Shown here: positions 34,576 to 40,873 of the stretch, piece after piece
Layout of the letters: each line of letters begins with the position of its first letter
Position numbering within the stretch: position 1 is the stretch's first letter
NCBI GenBank assembly: GCA_002238805.1
Contig: MPNB01000029.1
Coordinates: 1 to 40,873, forward strand
Reading direction: 5' to 3'
DNA length: 40,873 nt
Source of the DNA: Rhodothermaceae bacterium bin80
GTDB lineage: Bacteria > Bacteroidota > Rhodothermia > Rhodothermales > Bin80
Made by a program: the position numbers and the translations under genes
The notes under the pieces: model-generated
Database searches by the model: none
What the model was told of the DNA's origin: nothing
Seen by the model: the letters and a program-made list of their open reading frames with translations, nothing else

Positions 34576-35575
34576 TAAAAAAGATAATACACTGGTTGCG
34601 GTTGCCAGGCAGCGGCTAGACGTTAGCTTGGCCAGTATCCCGGATATGGGATCGCGAAGCCAAGCACAGAAAACAATCCGCGCTGGAAACGTCACCGTAG
34701 ATGGTAAGGTGAGAGTACGGCCCTCTTATCCAGTTGTACCTGGTGCAGTGATTAGGTGGGAAGCACCTGTTGTGCAGGCACGGCAGCTTTTACCACAGGC
34801 GCTACCTATTGATGTGATTTATGAGGATGAGAGCGTGCTCGTAATCAATAAATCGGCACGAATGCCTGTTCATCCGGGAGCAGGTAGACATTCAGGAACC
34901 TTGGCTAATGCAGTTTTGCATCACGTGAATGCGGCGCTCCCACACGCACCGGATGAAGCATTTCGTCCAGGGATTGTTCATCGATTGGATATGGATACTA
35001 CTGGTTTACTGGTCGTTGCCAAAAACGATGAGGCACACCGTGCGTTACAAGCTCAGTTCGAAGCCCGGACTGTTGCGAGATACTATACCGGGATTGTGTG
35101 GGGCATCCCTGATCCCCGGACGGGTACTGTGGATGCTCCCATCGGCAGGTCCAGACTTAATCGCATCCTAATGGCGGTGCATTCTGATGGACGCCAGGCA
35201 TTGACACATTATGAAACGCGCGAAATACTGGGAATGGCTGCAGTGGTGCAATTTAGATTAAGTACGGGGCGAACGCATCAAATTAGAGTTCATGCAAGCC
35301 ATATTGGTCATCCGCTTGTTGGAGACGCCGCCTACGGGGGCACTACAATTAAGCACGGCCGAGTCACAGGAAAGAGGCGTGCGTTTTTTATGAACATTTT
35401 TAAGGTGCTGGATCGTCAGGCACTGCATGCCCAATCGCTGGGCTTTGTTCATCCCGATTCCGGCGAGGTTATGGAGTTTGTTACAGATTTGCCGGAGGAC
35501 ATGATTTGGGCAATTGAGCAGTTACGTAAAGATCCGGCAGTTTTTCGTGGTGGATCAACCAGGTATATTCAGTGA
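34568..35575 (+). CDS. rluD: Large-subunit pseudouridine synthase, RluD type
   Basis: 335 residues. An S4 RNA-binding domain (about 14-75; RLDVSLASI, VTVDGKVRVRP) is followed by an RluA-family catalytic domain. The catalytic Asp lies in VHRLDMDTTGLLVVAK, and FRLSTGRTHQIRVHASHIGHP is the conserved family motif. RluD makes pseudouridines in helix 69 of 23S rRNA (1911, 1915, 1917). The family also includes RluC and RluA, so specificity rests on the S4 domain and length. The start at 34568 overlaps obg by 8 bp, and the stop overlaps the hisS start by 4 bp (GTGA). Confidence 0.88.
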   Translation: MDNKKDNTLVAVARQRLDVSLASIPDMGSRSQAQKTIRAGNVTVDGKVRVRPSYPVVPGAVIRWEAPVVQARQLLPQALPIDVIYEDESVLVINKSARMPVHPGAGRHSGTLANAVLHHVNAALPHAPDEAFRPGIVHRLDMDTTGLLVVAKNDEAHRALQAQFEARTVARYYTGIVWGIPDPRTGTVDAPIGRSRLNRILMAVHSDGRQALTHYETREILGMAAVVQFRLSTGRTHQIRVHASHIGHPLVGDAAYGGTTIKHGRVTGKRRAFFMNIFKVLDRQALHAQSLGFVHPDSGEVMEFVTDLPEDMIWAIEQLRKDPAVFRGGSTRYIQ

Positions 35576-36858
35576 AAGGTACTTTTCAAACAATAGAGGG
35601 AACAAGCGACTTGCTGCCTGGGGCACGACGGCCTCTTGTACGCACGGAGGTTTGGCGTCACGTAGAACACGTAATCCATAAGGTTATGCACAGGCACGGG
35701 TTTGCAGAAATCCGAACACCTGTTCTAGAGCCCACTGGATTGGTTGCGCGAAGTATAGGCCAGTTCACGGACATTGTCTCCAAGGAGATGTTTACGTTCG
35801 AACGCGGTGATACCAGCTATGTATTACGTCCAGAGTTAACAGCTCCCATCATGCGCGCATATTTGCAGCATCACATGGAACAGAAGCCCGGGGTGCAGCG
35901 GCTTTATTATATTGGGCCATGTTTCAGAGCTGAGCGCCCTCAGAAGGGGCGATACAGGCAATTCCATCAGTTTGGCGCAGAAATCATCGGAACGAACGAT
36001 CCAAGAGCAGATGCCGAGGTCATTGCCGTGATGATGGATGTTTACCGAACCCTTGAACTCACCGATACTCGGCTCCGCATAAATACGCTTGGAAACGCTG
36101 AGACTAGGCCCAGATACCGTGAGGCTTTGGTGAAGCACCTGACACCACATACAGAGGCACTCACAAAAATCAGCCGCGAACGCCTTTCACGTAATCCGCT
36201 TCGAATCTTGGATACGAAAGTTGAAGCAGAACGCGTTCTTCTCGAGGACGCTCCGAGTTTACTGGACTATACTGATGAGGATAGCCGGATGAGCTACGAA
36301 GCTCTCAAGGGCCTCCTGCAGTCTCTGGAGATTTCGTTTATGGAGGATCCAATGCTGGTACGTGGACTGGATTACTATACACAGACCGCTTTTGAGTTGG
36401 AGCATGCCGGTATAGGGGCACAGAGTGCATTGGCAGGTGGGGGACGGTACGACCTGTTAGCTCCTGCGATAGGGGCGTCGCGCCCTGTCCCTGCAGTTGG
36501 CTTCGCTGCGGGTATCGAGCGCCTCATTCTTGCTATGGAATCGTCTGATCTATGGCTGCCTGAAGAAGATTCGTTTGATGTGTGGATGGTTGCATTGGGA
36601 GAAACGGCAGGCCGAGAGGCTTTTCTATTGTTGCAGACGCTTCGTGCAGCTGGTCTACGCGTGGGAATGGAATTAGCCCACCGTTCGATGAAGGCGCAGA
36701 TGCGTCTTGCCAATCGTGCATGTGCACGACAGGTCGTTATTGTGGCGGACCGTGAGTTGGAGGCGGAAGTCGCAACTGTAAAGGACATGGGGACTGGTGA
36801 CCAGTCAACTGTTCCTCTAGCCGGATTAGCTGACAATCTGATCAAAAAACTGAACTGA
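35572..36858 (+). CDS. hisS: Histidyl-tRNA synthetase
   Basis: 428 residues, a class II aminoacyl-tRNA synthetase charging tRNA-His. Visible motifs are TFERGDTSYVLRPELTAP, YIGPCFRAERPQKGRYRQFH (motif 2), LVRGLDYYTQTAFE (histidine-binding) and the arginine-bearing motif 3 VGFAAGIERLIL. The C-terminal anticodon-binding domain begins near 330. The start is a GTG within the rluD stop (GTGA), so expression should depend on upstream translation. lgt begins 4 bp after the stop. Confidence 0.95.
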   Translation: MKGTFQTIEGTSDLLPGARRPLVRTEVWRHVEHVIHKVMHRHGFAEIRTPVLEPTGLVARSIGQFTDIVSKEMFTFERGDTSYVLRPELTAPIMRAYLQHHMEQKPGVQRLYYIGPCFRAERPQKGRYRQFHQFGAEIIGTNDPRADAEVIAVMMDVYRTLELTDTRLRINTLGNAETRPRYREALVKHLTPHTEALTKISRERLSRNPLRILDTKVEAERVLLEDAPSLLDYTDEDSRMSYEALKGLLQSLEISFMEDPMLVRGLDYYTQTAFELEHAGIGAQSALAGGGRYDLLAPAIGASRPVPAVGFAAGIERLILAMESSDLWLPEEDSFDVWMVALGETAGREAFLLLQTLRAAGLRVGMELAHRSMKAQMRLANRACARQVVIVADRELEAEVATVKDMGTGDQSTVPLAGLADNLIKKLN

Positions 36859-36861
36859 ACT

Positions 36862-37758
36862 ATGTACCCACGCATCCTTGAAATTCCATTGCCCATTGAG
36901 TTTCTAGGTAGCAGCACCATCACCATCTATTCGTTTGGTGCGATGATGGCCATTGGTTTTTTGGTGGCTGCCTGGCTGATGCAACGCGAACTGAACAGGC
37001 TGTTTATCGAAGGACGGCTCGAACCAGTGCGCATACCCTCGAAGAAAAAAAGCCGCAAGCAACATTTTGTGGAAGCGAGCCCAGCATCGCTGGTGGGCAC
37101 GGTGACCGTAATTGCTGTTGTGGGCGGTATTATTGGCGCAAAAATCTTTCACATTCTGGAGAACTGGGGAGATTTTATGGCAGATCCCCGGGGAATGCTT
37201 TTCTCCCAGGGGGGGCTCACTTTTTATGGTGGACTGCTATTTGCCGCAGTAGGAATCATCTGGTATGTTCGAAAGCATGGTGTAAATCTGCCACTTTTTG
37301 CCGATACCACATTGCCGACCGTGATGCTGGCTTACGGGATTGGACGTATTGGCTGTCATCTTGCTGGTGATGGTGACTGGGGGATTCCTTCGAACGTAGA
37401 AGCCAAGCCAGGTTTTTTACCGGACTGGCTCTGGAGTGAGACTTATCCTAATAACATCCTCGGGAGAACATTGCCCGAATCTGGGGTCTATCCGACCTCG
37501 ATTTATGAATTTCTCATGGCGGTAATGTTGTTTGCTGTGCTGTGGAGCTTGCGCAAGCATCCGTTCAGGGCGGGATGGTTGGCATCCTTGACCGTCCTAT
37601 TTTTTGGAGTAGAACGACTTTTGATTGAGCAGATCCGAGTCAATAATGTTTTTGAAGTCCTAGGGATGGAGGTCACGCAGGCGGAGATTATTTCGGTGAT
37701 CATGATTGCCCTGGGGGTCGCAGGGTTGGTCTTCACCACTCGGCGTAAACGGCAATGA
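36862..37758 (+). CDS. lgt: Prolipoprotein diacylglyceryl transferase
   Basis: 298 residues, a polytopic inner-membrane enzyme that moves diacylglycerol from phosphatidylglycerol to the lipobox cysteine of prolipoproteins. Seven or so hydrophobic helices are present. GGLTFYGGLLFA, GRIGCHLAGDGDWG (family GRxGNFxNGE-like signature, here with Cys-His and Asp variants common in Bacteroidota) and GVYPTSIYEF are recognisable. It has a basic cytoplasmic insert, RIPSKKKSRKQ, after the first helix. The stop overlaps the next start by 4 bp (ATGA). Confidence 0.9.
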   Translation: MYPRILEIPLPIEFLGSSTITIYSFGAMMAIGFLVAAWLMQRELNRLFIEGRLEPVRIPSKKKSRKQHFVEASPASLVGTVTVIAVVGGIIGAKIFHILENWGDFMADPRGMLFSQGGLTFYGGLLFAAVGIIWYVRKHGVNLPLFADTTLPTVMLAYGIGRIGCHLAGDGDWGIPSNVEAKPGFLPDWLWSETYPNNILGRTLPESGVYPTSIYEFLMAVMLFAVLWSLRKHPFRAGWLASLTVLFFGVERLLIEQIRVNNVFEVLGMEVTQAEIISVIMIALGVAGLVFTTRRKRQ

Positions 37759-39152
37759 TCCAGACCATTGCACCGCAATCACTTGGTGGTTGGCTAAGGG
37801 AAGCGGATCGGTGTGTGAATACATGGGAGGCTCGCTGGGGTGCCTATGAGACCCACCCGTCGCTCCGTGTGGAACACGAGACACTCAGTGCAGCCTACGA
37901 GACCTACGTGAATCGTCTTGCAGCCAATTACCCTTTCTTCCATCCCCGCTATGCCGGGCAGATGCTCAAGCCGCCTCATCCGGTTGCAATTCTTGGATAC
38001 CTAACGGCTATGCGGATCAATCCCAACAACCACGCGCTTGATGGAGGCCCACCAACTGCAGCTATGGAAAAGGAAGCTGTGGCTGAGCTGGCCAGGATGT
38101 TTGAGTTTCCGGAGGATGCATTGGGACATTTGACCAGTAGCGGGACGATCGCCAATCTGGAGGCGCTCTTTGTTAGTCGAGAGCAACATCCGGGCAAAGC
38201 AGTTGCTGTCAGCCGGGAAGCGCATTATACACATGCCCGTATGGGGCATGTACTGGGTATGCCTGTACAGAGCGTTGCCGCAGATACATACGGCCGAATG
38301 GACCTGGATGCGCTTGAAGAATTGCTTCGGTCACAGATGATTGGAACCGTAGTACTTACTGCAGGCACCACCGGACAGGGGGCGGTTGACCCCATTGCTG
38401 AAGCCGTGACACTTTGTCGACGGTATGGTGTTCGTATTCACGTAGATGCTGCATATGGAGGGTTTTTTAGACTGCTGAGCAAGACCGGGATGCTGCCCCC
38501 CGAGGTTGGACGAAATTTGGACGCCATCAAAGAAGCTGATTCGGTTGTTCTAGATCCGCATAAGCACGGGTTGCAGCCCTATGGCTGTGGCTGCATATTG
38601 TACAGTGACCCAACGATGGCGCGGCATTATTTGCATGATTCACCTTACACGTACTTTACGAGCGATGATCTGCATCTTGGCGAAATCAGCCTGGAATGCT
38701 CACGTGCAGGCGCAGCAGCCGGAGCTCTGTGGCTAACACTTCAGCTGTTGCCGTTATCGGCGGAAGAGGGGCTTGGGCCAATATTGTCTGCCTGCAGGGA
38801 GGCTGCGCAACGTTGGCACGTCGCACTGGAAGATACTCCACTAATAAGTTGGGGCAAGCCGGATTTGGATATTGTATGTTACTTTCCCAGGGTTAAGCCC
38901 AGTTCAGCAAGCGGGATAGACCGGGCGTCCCAGGCTCTATTTGAGCGCGCTATGGCTCCCAGTTCAAACCCAGTATTTCTGAGCGTACTTCGCACACGTT
39001 CGGAAGACATACTTGCTCGTATGCCTGATTTGTCTGTGGATCAGGACAGTGCTCGAATTCTCAGAAGTGTACTCATGCGGCCGGAACAGGCCGTGCATGC
39101 TGAATCGCTGGTGGATCGTCTGGTGACACTCGTACAGGCTGATGCCGGTTAA
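37755..39152 (+). CDS. Group II PLP-dependent decarboxylase
   Basis: 465 residues, fold type I, of the glutamate/aromatic/aspartate decarboxylase group. Asp231 (HVDAAYGG) contacts the PLP ring nitrogen and Lys270 (VLDPHKHGLQPYGCG) forms the Schiff base. HLTSSGTIANLEAL is the cofactor phosphate region. The substrate cannot be chosen from sequence; similar proteins act on aspartate, glutamate, tyrosine or cysteine sulfinate. It is embedded between lgt and rlmB with overlaps on both sides, which suggests shared transcription but not shared function. One useful possibility is aspartate 1-decarboxylation for pantothenate. Confidence 0.85.
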   Translation: MIQTIAPQSLGGWLREADRCVNTWEARWGAYETHPSLRVEHETLSAAYETYVNRLAANYPFFHPRYAGQMLKPPHPVAILGYLTAMRINPNNHALDGGPPTAAMEKEAVAELARMFEFPEDALGHLTSSGTIANLEALFVSREQHPGKAVAVSREAHYTHARMGHVLGMPVQSVAADTYGRMDLDALEELLRSQMIGTVVLTAGTTGQGAVDPIAEAVTLCRRYGVRIHVDAAYGGFFRLLSKTGMLPPEVGRNLDAIKEADSVVLDPHKHGLQPYGCGCILYSDPTMARHYLHDSPYTYFTSDDLHLGEISLECSRAGAAAGALWLTLQLLPLSAEEGLGPILSACREAAQRWHVALEDTPLISWGKPDLDIVCYFPRVKPSSASGIDRASQALFERAMAPSSNPVFLSVLRTRSEDILARMPDLSVDQDSARILRSVLMRPEQAVHAESLVDRLVTLVQADAG

Positions 39153-39909
39153 CACTTCACTGGTTATTGTTGGTCGCAATGCCGTTCGGGAGGCTTTGGA
39201 ACGTAATCCAGCATTACTAGAAAAGATATGTCTTCAGCGGGGGGCTCGCGGATTAAACAGGATCCGTAATCTGGCTTCCAGAGCAGGTGTGCCTATTCGG
39301 GTACTCCCGCAGGACGGGCTTCGGAACCTGGCGGGTAAAGTACCTCACCAAGGGGTTCTAGCTGTGCAGGCAGCATTCGAGTATGCTGACTATTCCGAAG
39401 TGTTGGCAGCGATTGCTCCAAATCTCGATGCAGTACGAGCAATGCGTCCTCGACTGCTGCTATTGGATGGTATTGAAGATCCCCGAAATTTTGGTGCTAT
39501 AGTTCGTTCAGCAGCAGCGTTTGGAGTACAGGGTGTGATTGTATGCTCTCATCATATGGCCCCGGTAAGTACGGCTATGGTCAAGGCTAGTAGTGGTACT
39601 GCTACACGCGTGCCAATTGCCCGTGTCGAACGATTGGCAGATGTGATCCCCGAGTTGCAGGAGCGTGGTTACTTTGTGTATGGTACCGCGGCGAATGCAG
39701 AACGGTCAGCCTGGGATATAAACTGGAAATGTCCCATAGCCTTGGTGATTGGGAGTGAAAATCGAGGCCTGTATCCCGATACCGAACGGGCTTGCGATAA
39801 TTTGATTGCGATTCCGTTGAAGGGAGATGTTGAGTCGTTAAATGCATCAGTAGCGACAGGCATCCTACTGGCCTTGGCTTCTCAGCCAGGCAGTGCCGAC
39901 GCTGATTAG
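39142..39909 (+). CDS. rlmB: 23S rRNA (guanosine-2'-O)-methyltransferase RlmB / TrmH family
   Basis: 255 residues, a SPOUT methyltransferase. The N-terminal L30e-like substrate-binding domain (9-80; VIVGRNAVREALERN) precedes the knotted catalytic domain with LLLDGIEDPRNFGAIVRSAA (motif 1), ALVIGSENRGLYP (motif 2) and IPLKGDVESLNASVATGILL (motif 3). This is the RlmB pattern; it methylates G2251 in the peptidyl-transferase loop. The ATG at 39142 overlaps the decarboxylase end by 11 bp. It is the last gene of the obg operon. Confidence 0.92.
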   Translation: MPVNTSLVIVGRNAVREALERNPALLEKICLQRGARGLNRIRNLASRAGVPIRVLPQDGLRNLAGKVPHQGVLAVQAAFEYADYSEVLAAIAPNLDAVRAMRPRLLLLDGIEDPRNFGAIVRSAAAFGVQGVIVCSHHMAPVSTAMVKASSGTATRVPIARVERLADVIPELQERGYFVYGTAANAERSAWDINWKCPIALVIGSENRGLYPDTERACDNLIAIPLKGDVESLNASVATGILLALASQPGSADAD

Positions 39910-40167
39910 TCTTGCTAATTTCCAAATCCAGGAATCATGATCCGGTATCCAAAGAGAAACAACGATACGAATACCCAATGAATAAATATTCAGGCATTCA
40001 TCGGTATAGCATTGCGATGGTGTGTGCAAATGTGGTGGTCATGAATCTCTGCTCAGCCATAGAGGATGTGGCCGGACAGACGCAGTAATTGAAGAGCTGA
40101 AGCTTACTGAGCTACTGGGGGGCCGTGACGAATCAGACGGTAAGAAATATGTTTTTAAGGGGATTAC

Positions 40168-40207
40168 GCTTATAACATCGTGGTTTCGCTCAACTTGCCT
40201 CCGTGGA
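40168..40207 (+). repeat. 40-bp direct repeat, first copy
   Basis: Matches 40351-40390 at 38 of 40 positions (two C/T differences), starting GCTTATAACATCGTGG. The copies are 183 bp apart. The second copy ends 5 bp before the IS21 repeat array. Confidence 0.9.
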
Positions 40208-40291
40208 GTCATAATCCTGTCTCTGGAGCAGGGCTGGGGTTCATCTTTCCTCGGCCCCTGGTTAAGATGGAGCGGCAGTCGGCAGGATTAG

Positions 40292-40320
40292 AATAAAGAA
40301 TATGGCCTTTTCTTTATTTT
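40292..40320 (+). terminator. AT-rich hairpin with short T-run
   Basis: AATAAAGAA (40292-40300) pairs with TTCTTTATT (40310-40318) around a nine-base loop, followed by Ts. It resembles a weak intrinsic terminator, though the stem has only two G-C pairs at most. It could end transcription from the obg-rlmB operon, 380 bp after the rlmB stop. Confidence 0.3.
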
Positions 40321-40350
40321 TAGGAAATCAAAATTAAATTTCTTGATTAT

Positions 40351-40390
40351 GCTTATAACATCGTGGTTTCGCTCAATTTGTCTCCGTGGA
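40351..40390 (+). repeat. 40-bp direct repeat, second copy
   Basis: Second copy of the 40168 repeat, directly left of the IS21 terminal array. It may mark a target-flank duplication or an older rearrangement at the insertion point. Confidence 0.9.
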
Positions 40391-40395
40391 TGCAT

Positions 40396-40527
40396 ATTCC
40401 GATCGATCTGGGACACTGATTCCGATTGATCTGGGACACCATTCCGATCGATCTGGGACACCATTCCGGTCGATCTGGGACACCATTCCGGTTGATCTGG
40501 GACACCATTCCGGTTGATCTGGGACAC
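40396..40527 (+). repeat. Six tandem 21-bp repeats, IS21-type left end
   Basis: Copies at 40396, 40419, 40441, 40463, 40485 and 40507 follow ATTCCG(A/G)T(C/T)GATCTGGGACAC, with a 22-bp period after the first. IS21-family elements carry multiple short terminal repeats that bind the IstA transposase, usually two or three at each end; six is more than usual. There are no spacers, so it is not a CRISPR array. Confidence 0.85.
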
Positions 40528-40612
40528 TCTGTAAGCCAGTATTTTGGAGCGCTAATCTGTGCTCATCAAATCTGGAAGCGGCTTGATTTTCATCTGACCC
40601 AGGTAGGGTTTG

Positions 40613-40643
40613 TCATAGTTTTTGGTTTCACCAAAAACTATGA
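40613..40643 (+). promoter_or_regulatory. Perfect 14-bp hairpin in front of istA
   Basis: The arms 40613-40626 and 40630-40643 are perfectly complementary (TCATAGTTTTTGGT and its reverse complement) with a three-base loop. The 3' arm ends 3 bp before the istA ATG, covering the ribosome-binding region. In transposons such hairpins block translation of read-through transcripts from outside, so this is a plausible control on transposase synthesis. Confidence 0.65.
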
Positions 40644-40646
40644 GCT

Positions 40647-40873
40647 ATGCCTACAAAACGTGTGTTGATGAAAAAGATTAAGCGCATTCTGGAACTGCGA
40701 TTTGTGTTCAAGTTGTCCATTCGCGCGATTGCCCGCAATGTGGGGATTGGTCGCAGTTCGGTCTCCCGGATTCTTGAGCGTGCCACGGTGGCGAACTTGA
40801 CCTGGCCGTTACCTGACGGGATGACGGATGCGGAGTTGGAGACGATCCTTTATCCCTCCACGGCCCGGTCTGC
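40647..40873 (+). CDS. istA: IS21 transposase IstA, N-terminal part (runs off the window)
   Basis: 75 residues from ATG 40647 to the window edge. MPTKRVLMKKIKRILELRF, then SIRAIARNVGIGRSSVSRIL (a helix-turn-helix), then LTWPLPDGMTDAELETILYP, match the standard start of IS21 IstA. The DDE domain is outside the window. No Shine-Dalgarno is visible and the region is folded into the hairpin. The family call is firm. Confidence 0.85.
   Translation, partial: MPTKRVLMKKIKRILELRFVFKLSIRAIARNVGIGRSSVSRILERATVANLTWPLPDGMTDAELETILYPSTARS

Larger units (their letters stand above)
39910..40395. other. Intergenic stretch between rlmB and the IS21 end
   Basis: About 490 bp without a recognisable gene. An 89-codon frame at 40022-40291 is probably chance. 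It includes two 40-bp direct repeats (40168-40207, 40351-40390) and a 9-bp AT-rich hairpin, listed separately. Confidence 0.5.
40528..40873 (+). mobile_element. IS21-family element, left part (truncated by the window)
   Basis: Leader and start of an IS21-type element downstream of the terminal repeats. The leader (40528-40612) has no features I can name. The rest of the element, including the remainder of istA and the helper ATPase istB, would lie beyond 40873. Confidence 0.75.

Noticed and set aside
40396..40527. CRISPR array
   Set aside because: Repeats are directly adjacent without spacers and fit the terminal repeats of the adjoining IS21 element.

Overview
The window looks like a chromosome segment from a Rhodothermota/Bacteroidota-type bacterium, probably environmental and mesophilic. 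Two large secreted proteins end in type IX secretion (T9SS) sorting domains of the NYPNPFNPST kind. There is also an outer-membrane DUF5916 protein, the phospholipid pair psd-pssA, and almost no clear Shine-Dalgarno sequences. I see no rRNA, tRNA or CRISPR array. The lineage is inferred from protein style only.

Layout. (1) 1-10,000 is an accessory zone. It holds an IS110 transposase (cut by the window edge), a T9SS beta-propeller protein inside a 3.7 kb segment bounded by a perfect 27-bp inverted repeat, a truncated DUF4338 (DruA-like) transposase remnant, a possible structured RNA, a GC-rich subtilisin with plant-type leucine-rich repeats (LRR), and a decayed ISL3 transposase. (2) 10,224-17,380 is a metabolic block: galactokinase, a DapA-type aldolase, and a three-domain fusion (APH kinase + M23 peptidase + class III aminotransferase/phospho-lyase). 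A convergent FKBP lipoprotein and an M24 aminopeptidase follow. (3) 17,381-25,983 mixes housekeeping genes (mtaB, psd, pssA, purS), the DUF5916 outer-membrane protein, and decayed or partial genes. These include a propeller fragment with a duplicated C-terminus and a YdeI-type pseudogene.

(4) 26,367-32,685 is the most unusual part. It is a co-directional four-gene cassette: a membrane protein with an LRR ectodomain and a GrpE-like cytoplasmic domain; an Hsp70 that stops after the beta substrate-binding domain (no lid); and two paralogous proteins with an unrecognised N-terminal beta-rich domain, a TerB-like domain and a J-like C-terminus lacking HPD. The second paralog carries a repetitive linker and ends near QLDLF, a match to the sliding-clamp-binding consensus. 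All three parts of a DnaK/DnaJ/GrpE machine seem present but rebuilt, with the exchange factor at the membrane behind an external sensor. The function is unknown.

(5) 33,112-39,909 is a compact core block: rnhA diverging by 15 bp from an obg-rluD-hisS-lgt-decarboxylase-rlmB operon with overlapping or nearly abutting genes. (6) 39,910-40,873 is the left end of an IS21-family element, with six copies of a 21-bp repeat, a 14-bp-stem hairpin, and the start of istA running off the window.

Functions are assigned by reading motifs and overall family resemblance. No database search was run.
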